Shown: positions 19,701 to 28,189, numbered from the stretch's first letter. The stretch is 64,000 bases of DNA from Candidatus Cloacimonadota bacterium (GCA_021736135.1 JAIPGO010000004.1:1-64000), one strand, 5' to 3'. The notes: generated by a model not told the origin, from the letters alone. A program made the numbers and translations.

Positions 19701-21386
19701 CCCATCAAATACCTGAGTTAGTTCTCCTGCCGCTAACCAGCCGTCGCTGAAGTCTTCCAGATCCGTTTCACCGACCCAGATATTCACCGGCATATCAGAT
19801 AGATCACTCACAAAATTCGAAAAATAGACTAATCCTGTCAGGGCTCCACCATTCAAACCCTGAGCCTCAAACTCTTCTGCATAATATATCGTTTCACTCA
19901 GAGAATTCTTATAATAATAATTAAAAGGAAGCTGATAACTGGTTAAAGTAGTGTTAGGATTACCAATATATACTCCCAACCCTTGTCCGATCCAGGTTGA
20001 GGCTGTTGATGCCATACCTCCATCCCCTGCAGAATTATATGGCTGAATTGTATAACTGTAAAATCCCTCTTCAGGAAGGGGATAATCATCATATGCCGTT
20101 AAAATTCCCATCAGTTCAAATATTTCTCCATCTGAACGGAATAAATGGTAACCGGTTATCGGTTCATTATAAACGCCTCCATGCAATCCGGCAATAGGAT
20201 TTGCCCAGCTTAAAACGGCAGTGCCTTCATTATTTATAAGCATAAAACTGCTGACTGCCGCCGGCACGTCTTCACCCACATAAATTGTTACCTCCGCCGG
20301 AAGCCCTTCTCCGGCATCATTATATCCCACCACCATATATTCATAAAGACCGCTTTCCGGTAAAACATCCGTCCAGGTTTCCATTCCTCCGATAACCGGA
20401 CCCGTAATCGTATGCACGAGTTCATCATCCCGATAAATCCGCATTTCATCAAGATCAGTAAGTGTCTCTCCGGCAACCGTTTCTGATGGATTGAGCCAAC
20501 TCAATTCTGCTGAAAGATTTCCATTCTCATCTGGCGTAACAGTAAACATTTCGGGGGCTGAAGGTGCTTCTGCAGGGGCATTTTCACCTAATTCAATTAC
20601 GCAGATATAGACGGGATAACCACGTATCAACACGCCCAGAGTCCGGTAAACAGGATCCCAGTCGTTCATGCAGCATAACCCGCCAGACATAGCTTCATCT
20701 CCGCCATATTCAGTGATATCAACTGTTTCCAGCAATGTTCCTGTTGATATATTAATTTTAGCAATGAAACAGCCCGGCTCTCCATAACTGGCATAAAGCA
20801 TTGTTCCTTCCGGATCTTCGGCATCGATTGCCAATCCAAATATGCACATATTACCAGGATTAGGAAAAGTTGCCAGAATGTTGCCTTCTCTGTCAAAATT
20901 TGTGATCGAATCATACCAGCTTGAACCCCAAAAGCTATCAGTTAGAGGATCATAAGCCAAAGCGTAAGGATTAAATCCTGTAACGGTGATGTCATTTTCC
21001 GGAACCAGGTTACCGCTTTCCGCTTCCCAGCAGAATATCGTGTTGGAGTTATAACTGCCATACATATATTCACCATCAAAAGCCAGATCCATGGCTCCAA
21101 TAATGGGCATAAAGTAGGAATCAATATAATTTCCTTCAGCATCAAATCTTAAAATTGCCGGCATCATGCCCCACATCGCTGCATAGAAAAACTCACCATC
21201 CCATTCCATACCGCAAAGATCAAAAGCTCCCGGCTGCTCATCAATATTAAACTGCATCAAAAGATCCCAGGGATCTCTGCTTCCGGGATCGTTAGCAAGG
21301 CCAGATCCCGATATAGTAACAGGCTCTTTTGCTATAAGCATAAAGGTCAATAACATAACGATTAATAAAATCAACTCTCGCTTCAT
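13743..21386 (-). CDS. Giant multidomain surface protein (2547 residues) with MAM-like modules and C-terminal sorting domain
   Basis: After a signal peptide (about 1-19) comes a propeller-like N-terminal part (about 30-270, e.g. GMEWDGEFFYAAMWG). Fibronectin III-like segments and carboxypeptidase-regulatory-like domains (LEGYAYNGNTNEPLYNVHIV; VTGRVVGSDYPEVGLAGAEV) follow. Three MAM-like/cleaved-adhesin modules, each starting FWDFE and ending WxIDDVxIG, lie at about 850-1015, 1228-1395 and 1990-2155. A related but different module starts near 1570. Residues about 2470-2547 are the PNPFNPETAINY sorting domain, ending SKKMVLMK. It is probably an exported adhesin or a binding and degradation scaffold. 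No catalytic motif is evident. AGGAG precedes the ATG. Confidence 0.87.
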   Translation of the reverse strand: MKRELILLIVMLLTFMLIAKEPVTISGSGLANDPGSRDPWDLLMQFNIDEQPGAFDLCGMEWDGEFFYAAMWGMMPAILRFDAEGNYIDSYFMPIIGAMDLAFDGEYMYGSYNSNTIFCWEAESGNLVPENDITVTGFNPYALAYDPLTDSFWGSSWYDSITNFDREGNILATFPNPGNMCIFGLAIDAEDPEGTMLYASYGEPGCFIAKINISTGTLLETVDITEYGGDEAMSGGLCCMNDWDPVYRTLGVLIRGYPVYICVIELGENAPAEAPSAPEMFTVTPDENGNLSAELSWLNPSETVAGETLTDLDEMRIYRDDELVHTITGPVIGGMETWTDVLPESGLYEYMVVGYNDAGEGLPAEVTIYVGEDVPAAVSSFMLINNEGTAVLSWANPIAGLHGGVYNEPITGYHLFRSDGEIFELMGILTAYDDYPLPEEGFYSYTIQPYNSAGDGGMASTASTWIGQGLGVYIGNPNTTLTSYQLPFNYYYKNSLSETIYYAEEFEAQGLNGGALTGLVYFSNFVSDLSDMPVNIWVGETDLEDFSDGWLAAGELTQVFDGTLNFPSGPQDIYVEFNQPYIYNGGNLVIMTERVMDTQYYSSLDVFRVSDTPGYANRTIYAYSDIEDFDPYNPSPVQHLTSLVPNTEFLVSINGMGALEGYAYNGNTNEPLYNVHIVLWEERLDTFTDANGHYIFPGLFDGTYEAHATLFGYSEDIQTIEIVADETTEQDFYLVPAPQVEVTGRVVGSDYPEVGLAGAEVTFSGMGIHSGLTDDDGYFLIDTVYSSNTYQMVVDAEGYEILVGEAVIGEGNTDLGDITVNEIAYPCYDVIATQNVEDTVIDLIWHSPNPGAGNFWDFEDDDGEFVANNGWAWGTDNIAGAYSGANVWGTVLNGYYNNSANYELVTPAVTVPTEDAVLTFWHWYDIETYWDGGNVKISSDGGSSWELIQPVGGYNGTAIGLNDEECFNGNFQTWTMATFELGAFQGEDVMIKFHFGSDFSVTYQGWYIDDVYIGIPETDVIDNANPHFHPVVSLLPAANDRLMENYNLYRLLWGEEENEETWETIAEGLIDTVYTDLSWENVTSEIYRYAVKAEYTNEVMAEAAFSNWVASDYYTSASFTVLDFFDNPVAEAQVRLLCQDADPEGVYYVYELLTDGNGYCNFPMIWKGNYNIRISKDNMETYAADMVEIFTPYELIVNMTEVLNPIAGLNYEVIDDDVTLWWSAPSDESFWDFEENNGEFSADMGWDWGTDNMAGAFSGSNVWGTVLDAPYALNANYQLVTPEISIPSDDAQLTFWHWYDIETWWDGGNVKISLDDGDTWSIIYPEGGYPEEACSPENAGIPNEPAFNGNTGWTQAVFEIGEFAGETAIFKFHFGSDYAVTYQGWYIDDVRVGAPEENFVRILEHYNVYRDGEILTNDLTELTYTDYDLSDGTYTYGVSAVYSTGESEIREEIVEIYPLSVGGYVTASDTPESEPFTGVQVSLENDEFSWSMETDASGEFSFAGVNGYQNYHLALSYEGYQMWTEELIVTDEDIYFDLITLIEIISAPGAVTATANAEDTEVDLIWQSPGQDVTYELSYDDGEAENVTSFDEDLSERAVWFTALGGPCSIIGGSINTYDGSFPWGVILTSFTAAVWSYDESSGLPGEMLASIQVNPNEFGWVEFEFEEPVEIDGTEFFLGYIQNSWYPECVPIAIDETPPLAMRSYEHWVLMGMPWMMSGYQDYMIRAIVEGPGGRSILGTEIPDMPLRHTKSSKGLHASVYVDQESVGQAHIEFEYNKNSQLNVFADASDEISRLDRELLGYNIYRGDYGDEVNYETWEQLNPVTNPDTTYNDLTWASVLSGLYRYAVRSVYTNDNLSGPSFSNWLGKDMYGQLTTTITTNVGMVPAGAIVSLECTEPDPDGIFPEYEGIADDAGVCVITGIWKSNYDIKIELFNFMTFEGNLDILEDEVIYNAMVTELSYPPRDVYIEENHSGNMWIIWHSPTGPLESFWDFEDDDGEFEGEIGWEWADNSNSGNPWSGENCWSMYPGSEYPINMNTSLYSPEVHIPSEETQLTFYHWYDFESWWDGGNVKISTDEGATWTIIHPEGDYPEPSVSPENAAIPGEPAYSGSMLQWSQAVFNLAEYEGEDVMFRFHAGSDYMINYLGWDIDDVRIGEPDERGRALPLITSKEINAFNIASQSSRDERPMEGYRIARGFEEDQENYENWELIAESVMDTTYEDMTWPNLTEPGNYMYYVQAMYTNNVLSEPYFSNVVPFEMYVPVSITVTTNGGDPSNGALVELFCTDGIHSYSGNISGGQIYWDEIWKGEYTLYIYLGMYETYTQENLWILDSTSLNVELIELICPPANVIVDESTGVFSWEDPIPPPSFRSNSSAVSKKDIQEQRDRHCDYFNVYFEDELIGPTFEHQVTLPECTYGETYTAGVSAHYSCNMESEIMEIEFTCLWTGISVNEIPLVTELSANYPNPFNPETAINYALAEQGTVTITIFNLRGQIINTLVNEIQEPGYYTVYWQGKDDKGRNVPSGIYFYTMKHGRYSTSKKMVLMK

Positions 21387-21896
21387 AATATACTCCTGGT
21401 ATTGTTTTTCCCCAAAATTATAATTTTACCTCATACGTGCCGGATTGATCCCTTAAACCCATATTGTGCTGTAGAAATTTGCGGATAGCAGCAATCTTTT
21501 AGTACAGAGAGAATTAGATAATTTTCATAAATATAAAAATAATATTCATAAAAATTCTCTAACTCTTCTGCACATAAAATTTAACTACTCTTCATCAAAT
21601 CATAATGCACAAAATGGGTTAAAAACCATCTATATTAAAAATCTCTTTTTCCCTTTTTTTATGTCAAGAAAATTCGTTGCAGTAATAAACTCTAAGACTT
21701 GAGACTGTTCACTATTATACTATTCATTTTAAAAACTTATACTGAATTAGATCAATAATATTGCACATATTAACTTTTCCCAGATTAATTTGACGCAAGT
21801 CAATGGCATTAATCAGCATTCTAAGCAGATATTGCTTTTGATTGTTTCATTCCCCGTAGGGGATATCTAATTGTAGACATGTTAACATCACCCAAT
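21387..21896. other. Spacer between the giant surface protein and repeat B1
   Basis: The sequence is AT-rich and I found no gene. A short hairpin word (TCCCCGTAGGGGATA) lies at about 21852-21866, and a TTCACTATTATACTATTC string near 21710 resembles the simple-repeat text at 2318-2338. Confidence 0.4.
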
Positions 21897-22125
21897 CTCC
21901 CCCCTCCCGCGACCGGCAGAGCCGGTCGCCGGGGTGGGGAACTTGGGCAGGCAACGATATATTCTACAAATAGATAAGTCCTACGGACTAACATAATATC
22001 CTGTGCTTGATATAATAAAAGACAGTTTTGTCAATTTCGATAATTTGAATTCAGAATGATAAATGTGCACTTTTCAACTTCATTTCAATAATTCCGGTTA
22101 TTACATAATGAGTTACGTTGAACAG
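21897..22125 (+). repeat. Dispersed repeat family B, copy B1
   Basis: A GC-rich hairpin with GCGACCGGC/GCCGGTCGC arms lies at about 21899-21939. The family B tail follows: TCTACAAATAGATAAGTCC, a GTCAATTTCGATAAT block, ATGTGCACTTTTCAACTTC and GAGTTACGTTGAACAGTCT. It aligns along its length with positions 1-220 and has no reading frame. Confidence 0.75.
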
Positions 22126-22229
22126 TCTCTAAGACTTATATTCATAAGTCAAACAAGTCCAGGGAGTTTATACCTGGTACAGTAACATCAATCTATTCTT
22201 AAGCAAACCAGGATATCTGAGAACTTTCA

Positions 22230-24095
22230 TTATTTAACTTTAATTTCTCTGATAGTGTCCGTATCTTCGTAAGGACCATCAAAATAAATAGTGGACTTAT
22301 CTGCATCCCATTTCATTGCTTCTTCAGTATAGGGATTGCATAATGAATCACAATGTGCTTCCAGAAAATCCGGAATTTGAGCTGGTTCTATATTTTGCTC
22401 CTTGATCAAGACTTTCAGTTTCAGTATATTGATGTATCCATCAAAGTCGTGAAACTTCGCTATATAACGATGGAAGTATAAATTTGGAAAAGACACGAAA
22501 GCTAAACCATACCGATTGCTTATATAGTCAAAGTGTGAAGAGACTGACACATAGGGCTCTTTTTCAAGTTCAGAAAACTCTTTCCCATTTACTTTTGAGA
22601 GATCTGCAAAATGTTTTTGTGTTATATACTCCTGATTTATGGTTTTATGGGGTTTGAAGAACAGAAATTTGCTATTCTTCACAAAGGATTCTGGTATATA
22701 GTAGTTTCTGCGAATATATAAATTCTGATGAAAGTTATAGATGTCTAAAATAAAACCAGTTTTTTCAACAAATAATCGCTTCGCAACTTTTGTCAAATCT
22801 CTTTCAAAGACCTGGATCGGTTGAATTTTAAGGACTCCTTCTTTTAGCAGCTGATTGCTTTCATTTTCATAATTTAATATTTGATCATACGTATGCAGAT
22901 TTCTCTTAAGTAAATTCAATGCAAGGATCTTAAGAGTGAGATAGTCGGCTGATTCAATTAACATCCTGGAATATTTTATACTCTGATTAAGAATGTACAG
23001 TGCCTCTTGCTTATCTCCACTGGAGTATAAGGTTGCTATGTAATAAGTTTCCAACAATTTATATTTAAAAAATTCTAAGAAAAAGAAGGGTATCCCGTCG
23101 GTGTAATGTGGTATAACCGATGTTATGAAGTATTTATGATCTAAAGCACTAATGAATCTTTCATTTATATATGATAATTCGCTATATTGATTAATTATTT
23201 TTTCTCTATTTTCCAAACAATAGGCGAATAAAGAGTCTTTCTCAAAAGAATCGATCATATTCTTATGATCTTTTTCACTTAGAATTTCGTTATAAGTTAT
23301 CTTGACCCGTTCCGTTGAGGGATATTTTGCATGTTTGAGAATGTAATCATTTTGGGCATTCACACGTTCATACCCGATTTCAAAATTATCCTTTTCCTCC
23401 GGAACATCTATACCCACAAGGTAATAATAACCATTGTCTTCAGGATTATCTTCTATCAAAGCAGGTTCATAAAGCCAACTCCCCGCGTCTTCAATCAATT
23501 TATCATCATGATTCAGAATATGACTTGTGAACAAAAAAACAATGACAGATATGACAAAAAGTGCTTTCCCAAGATTCCACCTCTTTGTATCTCTCTTTGT
23601 TGGATTTGTAGGAAAAATCGATTTCTCATCTTTGCTTAAAGGATCATCTTCACCAGGTTCTGAGACTTTTCTGATCTCAGGTTTGACTACAACTGTTCCG
23701 GCGATCTTATCATGCCACGCTTGTTTACGGGAGTCTAATCCAATCCAGAAAAAGCCCAAAAGCAATAATGTAAATGAAACAGGATAACAGAAAAAGCGAA
23801 CGATCAGTTTCCATATTGAAGGAATTTCTCCGGTTTTTGCATCTGCGATTTTTACTCGTCTAAATAACTTACCCGGAGTACCTCCTTTAATTCTCCAGAA
23901 TATTAATGTATAAAGAATTGGAATGAATGGTATAATTCTAGCTACAACACGAAGAAAGTGCCTTATATATTCCGTTGATGGTAAATTGATATGAAATAAC
24001 AGAGAAACTAAAAATATCGTTCCTGATAATATCATCATATCAAAAATACTCATCACTAGTCGCTGCCAAAAACCAACATATTTAACTTCTTTCAA
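22230..24095 (-). CDS. RDD-domain membrane protein with large C-terminal extracytoplasmic region
   Basis: The N-terminal about 150 residues form an RDD domain: KYVGFWQRLVMSIFD, two hydrophobic spans at about 15-35 and 48-66, GGTPGKLFRRVKIAD, and a third span near 100-118 followed by RKQAWHDKIAGT. A further transmembrane segment lies at about 175-195. The remaining about 425 residues are soluble, helix-rich and unlike anything I recognise. RDD proteins are membrane proteins of mostly unknown role, sometimes linked to ion transport. The start is TTG at 24095, with AAGGAG seven bases upstream. It is the last of six same-strand genes (29245 to 22230), so it may serve as the membrane part of the lipoprotein cluster. 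Confidence 0.75.
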   Translation of the reverse strand: MKEVKYVGFWQRLVMSIFDMMILSGTIFLVSLLFHINLPSTEYIRHFLRVVARIIPFIPILYTLIFWRIKGGTPGKLFRRVKIADAKTGEIPSIWKLIVRFFCYPVSFTLLLLGFFWIGLDSRKQAWHDKIAGTVVVKPEIRKVSEPGEDDPLSKDEKSIFPTNPTKRDTKRWNLGKALFVISVIVFLFTSHILNHDDKLIEDAGSWLYEPALIEDNPEDNGYYYLVGIDVPEEKDNFEIGYERVNAQNDYILKHAKYPSTERVKITYNEILSEKDHKNMIDSFEKDSLFAYCLENREKIINQYSELSYINERFISALDHKYFITSVIPHYTDGIPFFFLEFFKYKLLETYYIATLYSSGDKQEALYILNQSIKYSRMLIESADYLTLKILALNLLKRNLHTYDQILNYENESNQLLKEGVLKIQPIQVFERDLTKVAKRLFVEKTGFILDIYNFHQNLYIRRNYYIPESFVKNSKFLFFKPHKTINQEYITQKHFADLSKVNGKEFSELEKEPYVSVSSHFDYISNRYGLAFVSFPNLYFHRYIAKFHDFDGYINILKLKVLIKEQNIEPAQIPDFLEAHCDSLCNPYTEEAMKWDADKSTIYFDGPYEDTDTIREIKVK

Positions 24096-24172
24096 TTACA
24101 ATCTCCTTATTTGATCTTTATCAGATCACAAATTTCCGATCTTCCCTATTCCACCAGTAAAAATCTGACTTT

Positions 24173-25000
24173 TCATAGATCTTTCACCTCATACGAATTG
24201 AAATTTATCTTCTCAAAATCTGTCTGCTGCAATACTTCTTCCGTTACGTCATTCTGATCGGAATCCGTTATGGAAATTAATCTCTTTCGTTTAAATACAT
24301 ATAATTTCTTCCCATCTTCCACATATATTTCATTTTTCTTAAGCAGGCGCAGCTTACCATAACATTTTTCGTTATTTGTTAAATTAAAGGTAAGATTTTC
24401 AGGATTCGTAGTCCGGTCACTGAAAACCTTATGAGCCTGGAAATCATCCGGATCGGGAAAATTTAACTGATAGTATTCTATTTTCCTGCTGGTATTATAA
24501 TGCTCCGCGAGGTAAGCACTAAATTCCTCAAGATTATTTCTGGCATAAATTTCAATATTTCCGTCATTGACCATTTCATCTGCAATTGCTCCCACCAATC
24601 CGAACATTCCGCTCATTTTATATTTTGGACCTACCCAGTTTATCGTTAGATCTCCCAGATATGTTATTTTTTGATTGTCATTCAGGTCAAAATCCAGATG
24701 ATCTACCTGAAAATTATAAAAAAAATTCTCATACGAAATCCTGCTCAGGTAACATTCACCCCTCGGAAGTCTGGTTATCAGATAGCCGGTTGAATCAGGC
24801 CGGTAATTGTATTTTCCTGTCATTATTTCATTAAAATAGATCATCGATCGCTCTGTCACGTCTTCCCCATTATACAAAACCTTCAATCTGCCGCCAACCA
24901 GAGCTTCCTCTTCACCGGTTGTAAGATCAGTAAGCTGCCTGTTTACGGTACAGCCTGCCATCATTATTATAACGGCAATTAAGATCATCAATATCTTCAT
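24173..25000 (-). CDS. Lipoprotein with shared C-terminal module (cluster member 5)
   Basis: The 275-residue product has a lipoprotein signal (MMAGC, Cys17). Its first part is unrecognised. Residues about 205-275 carry the module also found in the lipoproteins at 25058 and 28190: a NLTFNLTNNEKCYGKLRL start, an IYVEDGKKLYVFKRKRLI core, ISITDSDQNDVTEE, and a terminal DFEKINFNSYE. The pattern suggests a small five-strand barrel followed by a helix, though this is inference. AAGGAG precedes the ATG. The gene is 57 bases downstream of the 459-residue lipoprotein gene and 77 bases upstream of the RDD gene. Confidence 0.72.
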   Translation of the reverse strand: MKILMILIAVIIMMAGCTVNRQLTDLTTGEEEALVGGRLKVLYNGEDVTERSMIYFNEIMTGKYNYRPDSTGYLITRLPRGECYLSRISYENFFYNFQVDHLDFDLNDNQKITYLGDLTINWVGPKYKMSGMFGLVGAIADEMVNDGNIEIYARNNLEEFSAYLAEHYNTSRKIEYYQLNFPDPDDFQAHKVFSDRTTNPENLTFNLTNNEKCYGKLRLLKKNEIYVEDGKKLYVFKRKRLISITDSDQNDVTEEVLQQTDFEKINFNSYEVKDL

Positions 25001-25057
25001 ATTATACTCCTTCTCAATATCCGGCCTGGACAGATTTAAGCTGTTGAAAATTTCAGA

Positions 25058-26437
25058 TCACTTAATCTCAATACAATCCTTATAAGAATTGTAGTTAATT
25101 CTCTTAAAATCTTTCCGCGATAACTCTTGTTCAGTCACATCAACCAGATTAATGTCTTCTATCTTAACTACTTTATTTCTCTTAATGGTTATCAATACCT
25201 CACCTTTTTCAACAGATATCTCCTTTTTCGTTACTTTGCGGAGTTTACCGTCAATAATTCTACCGTCATCAAGATGAAAACTCAAATATCCAGGTAATAA
25301 TCCCTGTACGGGTTCTTCCTTTTCAGCAGGAATTTCTGCTTCCTTCGTTTCATAAATAAACTGATTATAAGCATTATAATCAATCTTGTAGAAATCTGAA
25401 CGCGCTAATTCTCTTTCAGTAACATCCTGCTCATTACTATCTTCTATCAAGACCAGCATTTCTTTATTTATAACTATTAAAGTCCTGCCCTTTTCAACAT
25501 AAACCTCTTTTCTATTGATATCGACGAGTTTACCGTCAATAATCCTTCCATCGTCCAGATGAAAATAAAGGTAACCTGCCAGCAATTTCTCTTTGGGTAT
25601 TTTTATTACACCGGCAGGAATTTCTGCTTCCTGTTTTGCATATAATTCATTTGCAGTAATTTCTTTTACTGTTGTCAAATCAGTCTCATTAAGCATTATA
25701 TGTTCATTCACAGTAGTTATTATCTCCGAAACTGATCTGTTGATTGCTTTAGCCAGTGCTTCTGCCATGGCTAAAGCATATTTCTCCTGCATTTGAACTG
25801 AAGTTGCTGTCCTGGTATTTTTTAAGAATTCTGTTTTCTGTTTAGAACTGATCTCCTTTGTTAAGACGATTTCATCACCCTTTTTCAGAGAAAGGTGCAG
25901 TTTGCATCTGGCTACGGCAGGTCCTGCCCTTTCCAACATTGAATAAGAATAGGCATAAGGACTTATAAATGCATAACCTTTGTATTTGTAAGGTCCTTCA
26001 ATACTCAGGCTTTCGACGGTTACTTCCAGATCATAACGCCTGTTTATGAAGGACTCATCAGGATTCAGAAAAAATACTCCCGAACGTAATGATTCCTGAC
26101 TTAGAGAATAATAAAAAAAATGTGACAGATCTTCAGCGATCACATTTTCTCCCAACTTACAGGAATATTCATAGTTCCAGAAATTTATCAATAAAAGTGG
26201 AATTACATAACCGCTCTGTTGGGTTACTTCAGTTACATTTTTCATCGAAGAATCACTGATTAAAACCGGATCAATTATGACGGCAACGTCCTTTTTCTCG
26301 GTAACAATCTCGCTATCGAATACATATTTCACAGACTGCCTGTTCTTACTCAGGTTAGCAGCTAACTGCTCATTAATGGAACAGCCAAAAGCACTGACAA
26401 TTAACAATAATATCACTAATGATCTGATCTTAAACAT
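25058..26437 (-). CDS. Lipoprotein with two copies of the shared C-terminal module (cluster member 4)
   Basis: The 459-residue product has a lipobox VSAFGC (Cys19). Residues about 20-265 are clearly paralogous to the protein at 28190: both open with a C-x-x-NE-x-L-x-AN-L start, carry FDSEIV/HDSEIV, and contain SGVFFLN or SGIFLLN followed by YDLEVTVE or YDLEITVD. Two copies of the about 70-residue module follow, at about 285-345 and 385-455 (LSFHLDDGRIIDGKL, VEKG, IEDxNxxDVTExEL, DFxxIxYNxY). The start at 26437 is chosen because GGAG lies nine bases upstream, overlapping the previous stop; earlier ATGs at 26461 and 26452 are in frame. Function unknown; probably in the outer-membrane periplasmic leaflet. 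Confidence 0.72.
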   Translation of the reverse strand: MFKIRSLVILLLIVSAFGCSINEQLAANLSKNRQSVKYVFDSEIVTEKKDVAVIIDPVLISDSSMKNVTEVTQQSGYVIPLLLINFWNYEYSCKLGENVIAEDLSHFFYYSLSQESLRSGVFFLNPDESFINRRYDLEVTVESLSIEGPYKYKGYAFISPYAYSYSMLERAGPAVARCKLHLSLKKGDEIVLTKEISSKQKTEFLKNTRTATSVQMQEKYALAMAEALAKAINRSVSEIITTVNEHIMLNETDLTTVKEITANELYAKQEAEIPAGVIKIPKEKLLAGYLYFHLDDGRIIDGKLVDINRKEVYVEKGRTLIVINKEMLVLIEDSNEQDVTERELARSDFYKIDYNAYNQFIYETKEAEIPAEKEEPVQGLLPGYLSFHLDDGRIIDGKLRKVTKKEISVEKGEVLITIKRNKVVKIEDINLVDVTEQELSRKDFKRINYNSYKDCIEIK

Positions 26438-26441
26438 CTTG

Positions 26442-27014
26442 TTATTCTCCATACTGCACATATTTTATATGAATTCTGATTACTTCTTTGATCTTTTCGT
26501 TATGGCAGGTATCCATTGATTTCTGGAACTGCAGCAGTATCTCGCTTTTTCTAAAATGTTTATCAACAGGTTTGTTATTCATTTCCATCATACAGTCCCC
26601 GATCAGCAGATATCTCAGATAATTATATTCTTCAATTTCAATCTTGTCCAACTCAAAATAAGCTACAGCGTATTTTTTCTGATAAAAATGAAGCAATCCC
26701 TTACAAAACTGCATTATGTTTTGATCTGAACCTGAGAGCGTTTGTATATAGTTTTCGGCTTCCTGTAATTTTTCCTGACTGATAAACTGCAATACCGTTA
26801 AAACCTCATCACTGTCGGAAGGATCCGGATTTTCAAGAGATTTATTGATGATAATGTACTGCTTTTGTGGTAAATATCCATCCACTTTCAGATCTTTTAC
26901 CTGGTTCACTGAAATAAGCGGATACTTTGCCGCACAACCTGCTATCAGCATAAAAAGCAGGATAACCGGAATAATTCTGAAAAAGCTTCTCTGATTGATT
27001 TTATTTAATTTCAT
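26442..27014 (-). CDS. Small helical lipoprotein (cluster member 3)
   Basis: The 190-residue product has a lipoprotein signal ending LIAGC (Cys27). The mature part is mostly helical with paired-helix stretches (VLTVLQFISQEKLQEAENYIQ, LLHFYQKKYAVAYFELDKIE) that recall TPR-like repeats; the family is not certain. It may be a protein-binding adaptor. I chose the ATG at 27014; in-frame ATGs at 27026 and 27041 lie deeper in the upstream gene. The start overlaps the previous gene's end, consistent with operon coupling. Confidence 0.65.
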   Translation of the reverse strand: MKLNKINQRSFFRIIPVILLFMLIAGCAAKYPLISVNQVKDLKVDGYLPQKQYIIINKSLENPDPSDSDEVLTVLQFISQEKLQEAENYIQTLSGSDQNIMQFCKGLLHFYQKKYAVAYFELDKIEIEEYNYLRYLLIGDCMMEMNNKPVDKHFRKSEILLQFQKSMDTCHNEKIKEVIRIHIKYVQYGE

Positions 27015-27555
27015 TTTTTTTCTCATATAGCTCAAGATCAATTTTACCTACCCCCAGCTCTTTATCAAATTTTAAATAACCAAAATATTCTGCCGTCTCA
27101 ACTATATTAAAAACATACCTGTATCTTAATATCTTACATTTATTTAAATCATAAATTTCACTGAAATAATGATCATGTATATATCCGGTAAGATCCTGCT
27201 GCACGGTATATAGAAGATAGTTATCTACTAAATTCAGCTTATCATGAAAAAGAAATGAGCGCGGATATAATCCAACATATTTTTTTACATGATTATAAGA
27301 TTCATATTGATAGATCAATTCTGTATTCTGCATACGGTCATAAAGAAATAATCGTCCCTTATCTTTATCAAACACGGCATTGAATGATATTTCGCTGCTA
27401 TCCGGCAGAACGATCTCATTCATTGAGCTCTGCTGCGTAAGATCATAAATTATGAGCTTTTCTTTTCCCGGCTGTGTTCTGTCATTGAATATCATCACAT
27501 CATCATACACGTGCATATACTTTATGGGTACCTGTTCCATAAAGCCGCTTTCCAA
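27001..27555 (-). CDS. Propeller-like lipoprotein, C-terminal part (frameshifted; cluster member 2b)
   Basis: This frame continues the lipoprotein that starts at 28187. Its repeats follow the same pattern of LIIYDL...NEIV and IYDLNKCKILRYR strings, like blades of a beta-propeller. The join needs one extra T in the T5 run at about 27558-27562: with six T the reading becomes ...AQRSFLESGFMEQVP..., linking the two parts without a gap. No ribosome site precedes the apparent ATG. I therefore read 27001-28187 as one gene of about 394 codons broken by a one-base loss. Confidence 0.65.
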   Translation of the reverse strand: MESGFMEQVPIKYMHVYDDVMIFNDRTQPGKEKLIIYDLTQQSSMNEIVLPDSSEISFNAVFDKDKGRLFLYDRMQNTELIYQYESYNHVKKYVGLYPRSFLFHDKLNLVDNYLLYTVQQDLTGYIHDHYFSEIYDLNKCKILRYRYVFNIVETAEYFGYLKFDKELGVGKIDLELYEKKNEIK

Positions 27556-28187
27556 AAAGATCTCTGAGCAACTATTGAAATTTCTCCGGTATTGATGTCA
27601 TATTGATTGATCTCAGTTTTTCTTCCCTCAAGATCGGGATGCAGCCAGAATACTGAATTACCGTTTATGGAAACATTCAAAACCTGGGAATAATCCTCTG
27701 CAATGCCTGTGTTTATATCCGAGCTTATGATCCTGTAACTTCCCGCTTTAATATCATAAAGATAAATATCTTTTAGATCTTGCTCCTCCATTTCTTTGGC
27801 AACCACGAATGCAATGTAAGAATCATTATTGCAGGACTCACTTATGCGCTGAGTTCTGCCGTCAAAGGCAACTATCTCATTAACAACCGAAGAATTGGTG
27901 ATATCATATTCGATCAATTTGGAATATTCTTCCAGCCAGTTCTGAGTTATTAAAAATATTCTGCCTGCATCTGCCAGATATTGATCAATAATGATCAGTT
28001 CATAAGGTAACTGATACCGGTCCGTGAATGAATGAATATATTTTGCCTCTAAAGCAGCATCTGCATAATAGCCTGTCTGGTAATTTATGGTTGAGCAGCC
28101 CCAGAAAATAAATATCAGTATTATAAATACAGGATATTTCACACTTTTACTCATCTTATAAATTGCCCTGAACTTCTGTGCTCTCAT
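27522..28187 (-). CDS. Propeller-like lipoprotein, N-terminal part (frameshifted; cluster member 2a)
   Basis: The product starts with a lipoprotein signal (FIFWGC, Cys31). Blade-like repeats follow: LIEYDITNSSVVNEIV, IYLYDIKAGSYRIIS, INQYDINTGEISIV. This resembles TolB-like or other YD-repeat beta-propellers. The frame then goes off into AALWNRYP and a stop, while the -1 frame continues the repeat pattern (see 27001-27555). The start at 28187 lies two bases after the stop of the 351-residue lipoprotein; an internal ATG at 28154 is an alternative. A propeller lipoprotein here suggests protein-protein contacts at the envelope. Confidence 0.65.
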   Translation of the reverse strand: MRAQKFRAIYKMSKSVKYPVFIILIFIFWGCSTINYQTGYYADAALEAKYIHSFTDRYQLPYELIIIDQYLADAGRIFLITQNWLEEYSKLIEYDITNSSVVNEIVAFDGRTQRISESCNNDSYIAFVVAKEMEEQDLKDIYLYDIKAGSYRIISSDINTGIAEDYSQVLNVSINGNSVFWLHPDLEGRKTEINQYDINTGEISIVAQRSFWKAALWNRYP

Positions 28188-28189
28188 TA

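Noticed and set aside
13785-20476. Many plus- and minus-strand frames of 60-165 codons inside the giant surface gene
   Set aside because: All lie within the long coding frame on the minus strand, lack ribosome sites and have no recognisable family.
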